A stretch of DNA of 64,000 bases from Dickeya aquatica (GTDB taxonomy: Bacteria > Pseudomonadota > Gammaproteobacteria > Enterobacterales > Enterobacteriaceae): the NCBI RefSeq assembly GCF_900095885.1, contig NZ_LT615367.1, forward strand, positions 1,612,001-1,676,000, given 5' to 3'. Every line of letters starts with the position of its first letter. The stretch's first letter is position 1. Positions 8,119 to 17,032 of this stretch are shown piece after piece. The position numbers and the translations under genes were made by a program. The notes under the pieces were generated by a model that was not told the origin of the DNA, made no database searches, and worked only from the letters and a program-made list of their open reading frames with translations.

Positions 8119-9213
8119 ATGCAACAACAGTGTGTTAGTGGCCGTAGCGGCTGGTTTTGGCACGGCCTTGGCACCTTGATGCTGACGCTGGCCCTATTTG
8201 GCGGCCCGGCCGCGCAGGCACAGGCAGATAAACCGACAGAGATCCGCATCGGCCTGCCCGATCAAAGCGCGGGCAGCAAGCCGTTTATTGGTGGCCCGCT
8301 GGGGCTTGCTTACATTCGCCATACCCTGGAGCCGCTGTTTGAGGCCCAGGGCGTGACGGTGCGCTGGCAATTTTTCAAAGGTGCCGGGCCGGCGGTGAAT
8401 GAGGCGCTGGCGAACCGGCAACTGGATATTGCGTATCTGGGCGATTTGGCGGCAATCATTGGCCGGGCGGGCGGCCTGCCGACACGCGTGTTGCTTGGCT
8501 CGCGTGGTTCAAGCTCCTATCTGGCGGTGACACCGGAGTCCGGTATCGCGCGTATTGACGATCTGCGCGGGAAGCGGGTGGCCGTCTATAAAGGGACTGC
8601 CGACCAACTGGCATTTGAGCGGGTACTTAAGAGCGCCGGAATCAATGTGCGCGATATTCAGGTCGTCAACCTCGACTGGACGGCAGGAAAAGCGGCGCTG
8701 GCCGCTCGCCGTATCGATGCGGTATGGGGCGGCGTGTCATTACTGGCGTTACGTGCACAGGGTATCCGCATTATCACCTCCAGCCGTGATTTAGGCTGGG
8801 CGAATACCACGCAGGCGGTGGTGCTGGCGACGCAGGATTTCATCGATCGCTATCCGCAAATCACCCAGCAACTGGTGAGTGCCCTGGTGAGCGAGGCAAG
8901 CTGGGCAAGCGACCCGGCGCATTTGCCGGAGTATATTCAGTTGATGGCCGGGCAGAGCCAGATACCGGCGGCGCTATTTGAAGAGCAGTTCCGGCCGGAT
9001 TCGCTCAGCATACAAACGTCACCACGTATTGATGCGTTTTTGCGCACCAGCCTGCAAGACAGCCTACAACGTGCCCATGAAGCCGGGCTTATCCGCAGCG
9101 ATTTTTCCGTTGACGACTGGCAAGATAGCCGCTTTGTTGAGCAGGCGCTGACAACGCTGGCCCCACCCGCGCATTGGCCGCTGTATGATGCCAGCGGTCA
9201 TCCCCAGCCCTGA
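8119..9213 (+). CDS. Sulfonate/sulfate-ester ABC transporter substrate-binding protein (SsuA-like)
   Basis: 364-residue periplasmic protein. The signal peptide runs to about AAQAQA near residue 36, with a hydrophobic core LGTLMLTLALFGGPA. The mature protein has the SsuA/TauA/NrtA-type layout: an EIRIG start, a LDIAYLGD segment, and LRGKRVAVYKGTADQLAFERVL, the hallmark of this family. The ATG at 8119 is chosen over the GTG at 8107 because GGAG at 8109-8112 is then correctly spaced. It is divergent from the permease-ATPase-sulfotransferase operon and is the only binding protein nearby, so it most likely feeds that transporter. Confidence 0.85.
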   Translation: MQQQCVSGRSGWFWHGLGTLMLTLALFGGPAAQAQADKPTEIRIGLPDQSAGSKPFIGGPLGLAYIRHTLEPLFEAQGVTVRWQFFKGAGPAVNEALANRQLDIAYLGDLAAIIGRAGGLPTRVLLGSRGSSSYLAVTPESGIARIDDLRGKRVAVYKGTADQLAFERVLKSAGINVRDIQVVNLDWTAGKAALAARRIDAVWGGVSLLALRAQGIRIITSSRDLGWANTTQAVVLATQDFIDRYPQITQQLVSALVSEASWASDPAHLPEYIQLMAGQSQIPAALFEEQFRPDSLSIQTSPRIDAFLRTSLQDSLQRAHEAGLIRSDFSVDDWQDSRFVEQALTTLAPPAHWPLYDASGHPQP

Positions 9214-9275
9214 AGCGGGTGTATAATGCGCGAGAGGACGCCTGCGCGGCCCGATGACTGACGGCGTGCGGCGAA

Positions 9276-10052
9276 TTATTTCGCCAGCACGCAGTTGAGA
9301 TCCAACACTTCTTCTGCTGATCCGAGATTCATCAGGCCAAACAGGTCACGCCGCACAGCCAGTATGATGACGTCGCCTTGCGCGTTCACGGTGAGCGCCA
9401 GACCGTAATTGTCGAGGGTGTCATGGTGTTGCTGCGCATACTGGTTAAGCAACATGAATGGCGCTACGTTATCCGGTGTTTTCCCGGTCAGTTTCATGGC
9501 CAGATAGGTGTGCCCTGCCAGCGGTTCATTCAGGGGTTGCCAGTCAGGGGTGAGGGTTGCCGCCTGCGTTTGCAGTATCTGGTATACCTGTGGATTGAGG
9601 CAGGCGGTGTGAATATGCAACTGATTCTGGGTGCGCCCATAGTATGAGTTAATGGCAAGGCCGATGTTGTCGTCCTGAATTGGCGAGCCGTGTTGATGTG
9701 ATAAGCGGTTTCGGTACTGCCAGGCTGCCGCAAAATAGTTGGGGGTATCGGCTTGCAGCAGGTGCGGGCTTTCGATACCGCTCATCCGCGCGGTCGCAAT
9801 GAGCAAATTATGGTAAGGGCCGCGCCGGTCTTTGAGCAGGGCATAGCCCCCGGCAATATCAACGTCAAGACAAGGCGCGGGTGCACCGCTTTGCTGCTGA
9901 TGAGGCACACACTGCTGGCTGACGATCATCCATAAAGCATTGTCGTTGCCACGGCGGGTGAAGGGCCGCCAGATAGCGAGGATGAGCGCCAGTAACAGCA
10001 CGCAAAGCAGTAAGCCGCACAAATAGGTTTTATGACGCAGGGCGCGCATCAT
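9276..10052 (-). CDS. cdh: CDP-diacylglycerol pyrophosphatase
   Basis: 258 residues (E. coli Cdh has 251). Cdh hydrolyses CDP-diacylglycerol to phosphatidate and CMP at the inner membrane. A single N-terminal membrane anchor (about residues 10-28) is followed by a periplasmic HIT-like domain. Recognisable family segments include LWMIVSQQCVPHQ, YALLKDRRGPYHNLLIAT, ESPHLL, and the catalytic HxH in QNQLHIHTACL. The gene stands alone between the divergently oriented binding protein gene and a LysR gene. Confidence 0.9.
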   Translation of the reverse strand: MMRALRHKTYLCGLLLCVLLLALILAIWRPFTRRGNDNALWMIVSQQCVPHQQQSGAPAPCLDVDIAGGYALLKDRRGPYHNLLIATARMSGIESPHLLQADTPNYFAAAWQYRNRLSHQHGSPIQDDNIGLAINSYYGRTQNQLHIHTACLNPQVYQILQTQAATLTPDWQPLNEPLAGHTYLAMKLTGKTPDNVAPFMLLNQYAQQHHDTLDNYGLALTVNAQGDVIILAVRRDLFGLMNLGSAEEVLDLNCVLAK

Positions 10053-10173
10053 GGCGTGTTTACCTCAAATCGTAGGCGTTGAGCCGCTCGGCACCGGCGC
10101 ATTGTCGGCACCGGCGTATTGATAGCCGGGCATCGTGAAACAGCGTGGCGCAGCAAGATGGCATCATGATGAC

Positions 10174-10200
10174 AGCCATCGCTGCGAAGGGGCGATGGCT
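10174..10200 (-). terminator. Hairpin at the end of the LysR gene
   Basis: Perfect 9-base arms AGCCATCGC and GCGATGGCT around a 9-base loop, touching the LysR stop codon. There is no U-tract in the minus-strand direction, so termination is uncertain. Confidence 0.4.
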
Positions 10201-11099
10201 CAGGCGGCGGTATTTTTTTCGGCAATTAATTTGCGCATTTCATGCGTGACCTGTTCGATTAACATGCTGCGGGCATGTCGGGGCGGGAAAATAGCCAGAT
10301 AGGCAATCTCCAGCTTGGGTTCAAACGGCTTTATCAGTAATCCGGGATGGCCGCTCTGGGCGGTGATGGTATCCACAATACCGATACCCAGGCCGGTTGA
10401 TGCCATCATACAGCAGTGGCGCAGCGAGGTTTCAATCGGGCTTTGCAACACCGTGCCCCGCAGTGAAATAGCCTGCGCCAGTTGCGCCCGCAACACCGTT
10501 TTACGGCCCGGCAGAATGGCGCGGTGTACGTTAAGGTCGTCCAGGGTTATCTGTTCACGGTCAGCCAGCGGATGGTCAGGCGATATCACGGCAACGGCAT
10601 GGGCGGTCCCGAGCATCTCAGCCTGTAGGCCTTTGATAGTCGGGGTGCTGTTGATAAAACCGATGTCATACTGATTACTTAACACCATGTCGGTGATAGC
10701 TGGCGTGCTCTCCACATCCATAAACAGCGATACCTCAGCATACTGGCGCAGCAGCGTTGGGAAAATGCGCTCGGTACACAGGTTAGCCAGCGCGGAGACT
10801 GCGCCAATGCGCAGCACGCTGCCTTTGGCATGACGGATTTCGTCAGCCACCCGCAGGATGTTATCCAGCCCCAGATAGAGCCGCTCGATTTCCCGAAAAA
10901 GCTTTAGCGCCTCTTCACGCGGCTCCAGCCCGCGGCCATCACGGTCGAACAGTTTTAGTTTAACGGCGAGCTCGAAATCCTTTATCAAGCGGCTGACGGC
11001 GGGCTGGGTGACGTTCATGATATTCGCCGCCTGAGTGATACCGCCGGTCAGAATCACCTTATGGAATGCTTCAACCTGTCTTAAGTTGATTCGACTCAT
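10200..11099 (-). CDS. LysR-family transcriptional regulator
   Basis: 299 residues with a winged helix-turn-helix at about residues 4-62 (LRQVEAFHKVILTGGITQAA, then TQPAVSRLIKDFE) and a two-lobed effector-binding domain from about residue 90. I use the ATG at 11099; a TTG at 11111 in frame would add 4 residues. It is divergent from the Dpp-type binding protein gene with about 220 bases between, the usual geometry for a LysR protein controlling its neighbour. The ligand is probably whatever the adjacent transport and nucleoside hydrolase operon handles, but this is inference from position. Confidence 0.88.
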   Translation of the reverse strand: MSRINLRQVEAFHKVILTGGITQAANIMNVTQPAVSRLIKDFELAVKLKLFDRDGRGLEPREEALKLFREIERLYLGLDNILRVADEIRHAKGSVLRIGAVSALANLCTERIFPTLLRQYAEVSLFMDVESTPAITDMVLSNQYDIGFINSTPTIKGLQAEMLGTAHAVAVISPDHPLADREQITLDDLNVHRAILPGRKTVLRAQLAQAISLRGTVLQSPIETSLRHCCMMASTGLGIGIVDTITAQSGHPGLLIKPFEPKLEIAYLAIFPPRHARSMLIEQVTHEMRKLIAEKNTAA

Positions 11100-11217
11100 A
11101 GATGTTACCAACCATAATGTTTATTTATGAATTCGGTACAAAATACGATTTTTAATTCACTTTACCAACCCGTAGACTGCGGATGGAGAGTTACAGTTTG
11201 TCATAATTTTGAAGAAA

Positions 11218-11244
11218 ACATGATATTTCTGTACACCATCATGT
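11218..11244. promoter_or_regulatory. Candidate operator between the LysR gene and the transport operon
   Basis: Inverted repeat ACATGAT (11218-11224) and ATCATGT (11238-11244) separated by 13 bases, in the divergent intergenic region about 80 bases before the binding protein start. LysR sites often have the T-N11-A form within such dyads. Regulator assignment is by position only. Confidence 0.35.
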
Positions 11245-11322
11245 CGCCGGTGCACTGGCATGATAGTTCACCACGTAATGGATAATGGAACTGGTTATAC
11301 ACATGGAACCCAAGGAGTCACC

Positions 11323-12861
11323 ATGAAAGGAACCCTGTTTGCTGCTGGGTTGATGGCGCTGGCACCGGTGGTGCAGGCCGCCGATCTGACCATCGGATTG
11401 GCCTCATTCACCACCTCGATGGACCCGCAGTTCTACGTGGGTGGCGCGAACAGCGCGATGGCCCGTAATGTGTTTGACGGGCTGGTCAATCAAAACGAAA
11501 CACAGCACATTACGCCCGCGCTGGCGGTGTCATGGCAAGCGATAGATGACAGCACCTGGCAATTCAAGCTGCGCCCCGGTGTGAAGTTTCATGACGGCAG
11601 TGATTTTAGCGCCCGTGATGTGGTGGCCAGTGTGAAACGTGTCGCATTAGCGGCAAAGAACAGTCCCAGTGCCTATACCCCGTATGTTGCCGACATCAGT
11701 GAGATTCGTGAGATTGACCCGCTGACGGTGGAAATGAAAACCAAGGGGCCGGCGGCATTGTTACTCAATAACCTGAGCCGTATTGCCATCATGCCCGCCC
11801 GCTTGGTTGACCAGCCGAGTGAGGTGCTCAACAGCGGTAAAGAGATTATCGGTACCGGGCCGTTCAGGTTTGTCTCCTATACCCCGGATGACAAAGCGGT
11901 GTTGAGCCGTAATGACGGGTATTGGGCCGGTAAAGCGGAGTGGGACAGTGTCACCCTGCGCGTGATTAAAAACAGCAGTGCCCGCATTGCTGCCTTGCTG
12001 GCAGGCGATGTGGACATGATAGAAAGCGTACCGACGACAGACAGAGCCAATATCGCCAGTCAGCAGGCGTTTACGACGGTATCGGTGCCGGGCAACCGGA
12101 TTTTGTATCTGCACCCGGATCAAGACCGCGACACTTCGCCTTTTGCCCGCGGCGATGACGGCAAGAACCCGCTGAAGAAACAGGCGGTGCGTCAGGCGAT
12201 GTCACTGGCGATTAACCGTGATGCGCTGGTGCAGCGTCTGCTTGACGGCCAGGGATTGTCGTCTTCCCAACTGGTGCCGCAGGGCTATCCCGGTTATTCG
12301 GCACGTATTGCGCCCCCGGCTTACGATGCGGCGCAGGCCCGGCAGATGCTGACGCAGGCGGGGTATCCGAACGGGTTTACGCTGACGTTCCATGCCTCGA
12401 ACGATCGCTACCCTAATGATGCCAAGATTGCACAAGCGCTGGGTCAGATGTTCAGTCAGGTCGGTATCAAGACTGATGTGGTGACGATGCCCGGTAACGT
12501 CTATTTCGCCAAGGCAGCCCAGCGGGAATTTAGCCTGGTGATGGGCGGCGCGGCCATCGAAACCGGTGAGGCATCAGGCGTGCTGGGGCCGCTATTGGAA
12601 ACCTTCGGCCCGCAGACCGGGCAAGGAAACCGCGGGCGTTACACTAACGTCGAGTTTGACAAACTGCTGGGGCAGGCACGCGCGACGCTGGATGAAGGCA
12701 AGCGAGATGCGTTGTTACAGCAGGCAAGCGAATTGGCGATGAAAGAGCAGGGGGTGATTCCGCTGTTGTTTCTCTCCAACACCTGGGCAATGAAAAAAAG
12801 CTATCGCTATATGGGCCGCACAGACGGCTACACATTGCCCTATTTTGTTCACTCCCAATAA
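11323..12861 (+). CDS. Dpp/Opp-type ABC transporter substrate-binding protein
   Basis: 512-residue periplasmic binding protein of the SBP_bac_5 family, which binds peptides, nickel complexes or other solutes. The signal peptide is MKGTLFAAGLMALAPVVQA. The mature protein has the family hallmarks FDGLVN, WQFKLRPGVKFHDGSDFSARDVVASVKR, GTGPFRF and VRQAMSLAINRDALV. The start at 11323 is set by AAGGAG 9 bases upstream; an earlier in-frame ATG (11260) would bury the signal peptide. It is the first gene of a unit that continues with two nucleoside hydrolases, two permeases and a fused ATPase, so its ligand may be nucleosides rather than peptides. Confidence 0.85.
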   Translation: MKGTLFAAGLMALAPVVQAADLTIGLASFTTSMDPQFYVGGANSAMARNVFDGLVNQNETQHITPALAVSWQAIDDSTWQFKLRPGVKFHDGSDFSARDVVASVKRVALAAKNSPSAYTPYVADISEIREIDPLTVEMKTKGPAALLLNNLSRIAIMPARLVDQPSEVLNSGKEIIGTGPFRFVSYTPDDKAVLSRNDGYWAGKAEWDSVTLRVIKNSSARIAALLAGDVDMIESVPTTDRANIASQQAFTTVSVPGNRILYLHPDQDRDTSPFARGDDGKNPLKKQAVRQAMSLAINRDALVQRLLDGQGLSSSQLVPQGYPGYSARIAPPAYDAAQARQMLTQAGYPNGFTLTFHASNDRYPNDAKIAQALGQMFSQVGIKTDVVTMPGNVYFAKAAQREFSLVMGGAAIETGEASGVLGPLLETFGPQTGQGNRGRYTNVEFDKLLGQARATLDEGKRDALLQQASELAMKEQGVIPLLFLSNTWAMKKSYRYMGRTDGYTLPYFVHSQ

Positions 12862-13198
12862 ACACCACGGTGTTTGCCGGGCGTGAGGAAAAAATGAAGT
12901 AGTGCGATTATTTCGTTAACACCAGGGTTTTTCATCAGGCCGTGTTCCGTCAGTTTTTTTGGCGGAACACTTCGCCTGCCATTCTTTTCGTGAACACCAT
13001 GCATCAGATGTTAACCTGGCCCTCATGTGGTGTTCTCTGCGATTTTTACTGCGGCTTCACCTCAAGAGGCGTTGCGCATGAGGCTGTACGCAGTAAAGCA
13101 AAGGGATAAGCGGCGTGAATGTCTTGCTGGCGCTGAAAACCAGCGATGGCAAGGGGCGCAGGCCGTGGTGGTGGCGAACAGGTGTAGTTGGAGGCACA
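12862..13198. other. Intergenic region between binding protein and nucleoside hydrolases
   Basis: 337 bases holding a hairpin at 12942-12970 and no convincing gene. The hairpin could reduce read-through so that the binding protein is made in excess over the membrane components, a common arrangement; a second promoter for the hydrolases could also lie here. Confidence 0.5.
12942..12970 (+). terminator. Possible attenuating terminator after the binding protein gene
   Basis: Arms GTGTTCCG and CGGAACAC with a 13-base loop containing a run of seven T. The sequence downstream is only mildly T-rich, so termination would be partial. Confidence 0.4.
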
Positions 13199-14149
13199 GT
13201 GACAGCCATTCCTATTATTATTGATTGCGATCCCGGTATTGATGACGCACTGGCGCTGCTTTGTGCGTTTGTTGCACCTGAGTTGTCAATTCAGGGGATT
13301 ACCGTGGTTAACGGTAATCAACCGCTGCCCGTGACGTTGCGCAATGCGTTGCAGATTGTCGAACTGGGCGAGCGTCTTGATATTCCAGTCTTTTCCGGCT
13401 GCTGGCAGCCGATGGTACGAGAAGCCATTCACGGTCAGTTTCATGGCCCGCATGGCTTGGGTGAAGCCGATTTCCCCGCGCCACATCTGGCCGCGCAACA
13501 ACAACATGCGGTTGATTTTCTGGTCACCCGCTGCCTGCTGGCGGCCCGACAGGGGCAACCGCTTACGCTGTGTACTCTCGGGCCAATGACCAATCTCGCC
13601 AGCGCCTTGTGCATCGCACCTGAGATGGCTGAAGGGATTGCGCGTATTGTCTCGATGGGGGGAGCCTGTCGCGTTCCCGGCAATCGCACGGCGGCGGCAG
13701 AGTTTAATATTCTGGCCGATCCCCATGCGGCAGATATCGTTTTCTCGCAACATATCCCCATAACGTTACTGCCCCTGGATGCCACGCATCAGGTGATCCT
13801 CACGCCAGAGCGCGCAGAGCAATTCGCGGCACATGCCGGGCGATTAGCCTCGCCATTGCGGCAATTACTGGCCGGGTGGGATCGTCATGATCTGCGCCGT
13901 TATGGCTCCCGAGGTGGCCCGTTGCATGATCCGCTGGTCATCGCCTGGGTACTGCGCCCGGATCTGTTTCACACCGAGTCGGCACGCATTTTTGTCGAAC
14001 ATGATAGCGAACGCTGTATGGGAAAAACGGTGATGGATCTTTATGATGCCAGCGGGTTACCGGCGAATGTCGATGTGGTTACCACGGTGGATACCGAAGC
14101 GGTGCTGCGTTTATTTGAGCAGTTGCTCTCAATGTATGGAGCCACATGA
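13199..14149 (+). CDS. Nucleoside hydrolase (IunH family), first of two
   Basis: 316 residues from a GTG at 13199 preceded by GGAGG; longer in-frame starts upstream add Arg/Trp-rich sequence with no family similarity. The N-terminal calcium-binding Asp cluster DCDPGIDDA (residues 9-17) and the C-terminal GGPLHDP, with the conserved His-Asp, identify an inosine-uridine preferring nucleoside hydrolase, which splits nucleosides into base and ribose. CTLGPMTNLA and VSMGGAC in the middle are also family motifs. It overlaps the next hydrolase by 4 bases. No signal peptide, so it acts in the cytoplasm on imported nucleosides. Confidence 0.88.
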   Translation: MTAIPIIIDCDPGIDDALALLCAFVAPELSIQGITVVNGNQPLPVTLRNALQIVELGERLDIPVFSGCWQPMVREAIHGQFHGPHGLGEADFPAPHLAAQQQHAVDFLVTRCLLAARQGQPLTLCTLGPMTNLASALCIAPEMAEGIARIVSMGGACRVPGNRTAAAEFNILADPHAADIVFSQHIPITLLPLDATHQVILTPERAEQFAAHAGRLASPLRQLLAGWDRHDLRRYGSRGGPLHDPLVIAWVLRPDLFHTESARIFVEHDSERCMGKTVMDLYDASGLPANVDVVTTVDTEAVLRLFEQLLSMYGAT

Positions 14150-15135
14150 TGATACGTCAGCGCATCATTATTGATACTGATCCCGGCGTCGATGATGCCA
14201 TCGCCCTGTGGCTGGCGCTGGCCTCGCCAGCGCTTGATGTCCTGGGGGTGACGGTCGTGGCCGGTAACGTGGCGCTCAGCGATACGTTGTCAAACGCCCG
14301 CCGGGTGGTGGCACTTGCCGGGCGACGCGATGTGCCGGTGTTTGCCGGGGCATCGCGGCCGCTGATTGGCCCGCAGCGTTATGGCAAATATGCGCATATT
14401 GGCGCATTTGATGACAGCCTGCTGCCCGCGGTGGGGTGTCAACTGGCAGAAGAGCAAGAGCATGCGGTGGAATTTATTGTGCGCACGGCCAGACAGGCCG
14501 CACAAGCCAACGACCCGATAACGATCTGCGCAATTGGGCCGATGACCAATCTGGCATTGGCACTGATTCAGCACCCGGACGTTACGCGAGGCATCCGCCA
14601 GATAGTCACCATGAGTTGCGCGTTCAGTGCGCTGGGGCATCGCATGCCCTGGGCGGAGTTTAATGTCTATGCCGACCCTCATGCGGCCAGACGCGTGTTT
14701 GAAAGCGGTATCCCTCTGGTGGTCATGCCACTGGATATGACCTTTCAGGCACTGATCACCACGCCGGATATCGACATACTGGCCTGCAATGCCGGGCAGC
14801 CGGGACAGGCGATAGCCCGCCTGCTGCGCACCTTTGACCGGGGCGATAAGGCCCGTTTTGGCCGAGAAGGCGGGCCGATTCATGATGCCACCACGATTGC
14901 CTGGTTGCTGCAACCGTCGCTGTTCTCTGGCCGGGAGGCGCGTATCGGGGTGACGGTCGGTGGTGAAACCGCCGGGCACACCTGGGCGGATTTCTACGGT
15001 AAACTGAATAAACAACCGAATGCGCAGGTGATGCAATCTGTTGATGAGACTGGGTTTTTATCACTACTGATACAGGTATTGGGCAATTATCAGCACACTG
15101 ATGGCACGACAAGCCGAGTGGCGGATACGCCTTAA
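14146..15135 (+). CDS. Nucleoside hydrolase (IunH family), second of two
   Basis: 329 residues with the same signatures: DTDPGVDDA at residues 10-18, CAIGPMTNLA, and EGGPIHDATTIAW carrying the catalytic His and calcium-ligand Asp. It is clearly a paralogue of the previous gene but well diverged, suggesting the two cover different bases (for example purine versus pyrimidine nucleosides). The ATGA overlap couples their translation. The permease gene begins 15 bases downstream, which ties the hydrolases to transport. Confidence 0.9.
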   Translation: MMIRQRIIIDTDPGVDDAIALWLALASPALDVLGVTVVAGNVALSDTLSNARRVVALAGRRDVPVFAGASRPLIGPQRYGKYAHIGAFDDSLLPAVGCQLAEEQEHAVEFIVRTARQAAQANDPITICAIGPMTNLALALIQHPDVTRGIRQIVTMSCAFSALGHRMPWAEFNVYADPHAARRVFESGIPLVVMPLDMTFQALITTPDIDILACNAGQPGQAIARLLRTFDRGDKARFGREGGPIHDATTIAWLLQPSLFSGREARIGVTVGGETAGHTWADFYGKLNKQPNAQVMQSVDETGFLSLLIQVLGNYQHTDGTTSRVADTP

Positions 15136-15150
15136 TTTCAGGGGAACTGC

Positions 15151-16137
15151 ATGGCGCGCTTTCTGCTCGGCCGTTTAGTGCAAACGCTGATAACACTGGT
15201 GGTAATGTCGATACTGGTGTTTGTTGGCCTGTATTGGGTCGGTAATCCGGTGGATTTGCTGCTGGGCAGCCATGCCACCGAGGCCGACAGGGCGGCGGTG
15301 ATCCACGCCTTTGGGCTAGACAAGCCCTGGTGGCAGCAGTATGGCATCTTTGTTCTGCACGCCCTGCAAGGCGACCTTGGCCAATCGTTTATCTTTAATC
15401 AACCGGCCTTGCACCTGATTATCCAGCGCCTGCCCGCCACGCTTGAGCTGGCGCTGGTCGCTTTTGTGCTGTCATTGCTGGTGGGGGTGCCGCTGGGTGT
15501 GTTTGCCGGACTGCGGCCTCATAGCTGGGCGGCCAAATCGGTGATGGTCGGGTCGATTTTGGGTTTTAGTCTGCCCAGCTTTTGGCTCGGCATGATGATG
15601 ATTATGCTGGTGAGTGTAAAGCTAGGCTGGCTGCCCGCGTCGGGCCGGGGCCAAACGGTGACGGTGGCCGGGGTGCCGCTGAGCCTGTTCAGTGCCGATG
15701 GCTGGCAGCACCTTATCTTGCCTGCGCTGAATCTTGCGTTGTTTAAAATTTCGCTGATTATTCGGCTGACGCGAGCGGGCGTGCATGAGTGCCTGCAACA
15801 GGATTATGTGCGTTTTGCCCGCGCCAAGGGGCTGTCGGAGGCCCGGATTTTGTTTGTGCATGTGTTGAAAAACACGCTGATCCCGCTGATTACCGTGATT
15901 GGTATGGAGCTTGGCACGTTGATTGCCTTTGCGGTGGTCACGGAGACGATTTATGCCTGGCCGGGCATGGGTAAGCTGATCATCGATTCGATAGCGGTGC
16001 TGGACAGGCCTGTTATCCTCGCCTACCTGATGATGACGGTGGTGATGTTCAGTCTGCTCAATTTACTGGTTGATGTGCTCTATGCGGTGATTGACCCGCG
16101 TATTCGGCTGGGGGGGAGCGATGAATGTGGCAAATGA
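15151..16137 (+). CDS. Dpp/Opp-type ABC permease, DppB-like
   Basis: 328-residue inner-membrane permease with six predicted helices, starting MARFLLGRLVQTLITLVVMS. The coupling loop is YVRFARAKGLSEARILFVHVLKN, followed by the typical ETIYAWPGMGKL segment of the DppB/OppB/NikB group. The ribosome binding site AGGGGA is 7 bases before the ATG. It pairs with the next gene, a DppC-like permease, and with the fused ATPase. Confidence 0.9.
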   Translation: MARFLLGRLVQTLITLVVMSILVFVGLYWVGNPVDLLLGSHATEADRAAVIHAFGLDKPWWQQYGIFVLHALQGDLGQSFIFNQPALHLIIQRLPATLELALVAFVLSLLVGVPLGVFAGLRPHSWAAKSVMVGSILGFSLPSFWLGMMMIMLVSVKLGWLPASGRGQTVTVAGVPLSLFSADGWQHLILPALNLALFKISLIIRLTRAGVHECLQQDYVRFARAKGLSEARILFVHVLKNTLIPLITVIGMELGTLIAFAVVTETIYAWPGMGKLIIDSIAVLDRPVILAYLMMTVVMFSLLNLLVDVLYAVIDPRIRLGGSDECGK

Positions 16138-17029
16138 TGCGCACCGCACCGCGGCTTTACCATCGGGTACGCTGAGCGCGTGGCGTAGGCTGGCAGGTCA
16201 ACCGCTACCGGGACTGGGGCTGCTGATGTTGCTGATGGTGGTGATATTTTCGCTGCTGGCTCCCTGGCTTGCGTTACAAAACCCGTATGATCTGACGCAA
16301 CTCAATATTCTGGATAACCGCCTGCCACCGCGCTCAGCAGGGATGACAGGGATGACGTACTGGCTGGGCAGTGACGATCAGGGCCGAGATGTGCTCAGTG
16401 CCATTTTGTATGGCACGCGCACCAGCCTGATGGTGGCAGTCAGTAGCGCACTGATGGCGCTGGCCGTTGGCATGGTGGCGGGGATGCTCAGTGCGTGGCT
16501 GGGCGGTAAAACCGACACCCTATTGATGCGCATTGTCGATATTCAACTGAGCTTCCCGCCTATCTTGATTGCGCTGATTTTACTGGCGGTACTGGGGCAG
16601 GGGGTGGAGAAAATCATTCTGGCACTGGTGATGACGCAGTGGGCCTATTATGCGCGCACACTGCGAGCCAGTGCGCTGCAACAGCGCCAGCGCAGCTATA
16701 TCGAGGCGGCGCGCGGTATGGCATTTTCCGATACGCGTATCGTGTTTTTTCACCTGCTCCCCAACTGCCTGCCGCCATTGATTGTGGTGGCCGCGATGCG
16801 CATTGCCTATGCGATTATGCTGGAAGCGACGCTGTCGTTTCTGGGTATCGGTTTGCCCGTTACCGAGCCATCACTGGGGTTACTTATTGCCAACGGGTTC
16901 GATTATTTGTTATCTGGCGAGTATTGGATAAGCCTGTTTCCCGGCGTGATGTTGCTGGTGCTGATTGTTTCTATCAACCTGATTGGCGATGGCCTGCGGG
17001 ATGTTCTTAATACCAGACAGGAGAATTAA
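16121..17029 (+). CDS. Dpp/Opp-type ABC permease, DppC-like
   Basis: 302 residues. The ATG at 16121 is chosen because it follows a G-rich ribosome binding region; an earlier in-frame start at 16091 only lengthens the overlap with the previous gene, which is 17 bases here. Family motifs include the N-terminal LGSDDQGRDVLSAILYGTR, characteristic of OppC/DppC proteins, the coupling loop YIEAARGMAFSDTRIVFFHLLPN, and LEATLSFLGIGLP. It forms the channel heterodimer with the preceding permease. Confidence 0.9.
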   Translation: MNVANDAHRTAALPSGTLSAWRRLAGQPLPGLGLLMLLMVVIFSLLAPWLALQNPYDLTQLNILDNRLPPRSAGMTGMTYWLGSDDQGRDVLSAILYGTRTSLMVAVSSALMALAVGMVAGMLSAWLGGKTDTLLMRIVDIQLSFPPILIALILLAVLGQGVEKIILALVMTQWAYYARTLRASALQQRQRSYIEAARGMAFSDTRIVFFHLLPNCLPPLIVVAAMRIAYAIMLEATLSFLGIGLPVTEPSLGLLIANGFDYLLSGEYWISLFPGVMLLVLIVSINLIGDGLRDVLNTRQEN

Positions 17030-17032
17030 GCG

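Noticed and set aside
10080..10125. Short direct repeat CGGCACCGGCG (two copies) read as a possible CRISPR or iteron
   Set aside because: Only two copies, about 25 bases apart, with no spacers or further units.
14290..15036. 248-codon open frame antisense to the second nucleoside hydrolase
   Set aside because: The plus-strand gene is conserved with catalytic motifs; the antisense frame is His/Arg-rich and results from GC-rich codon structure.
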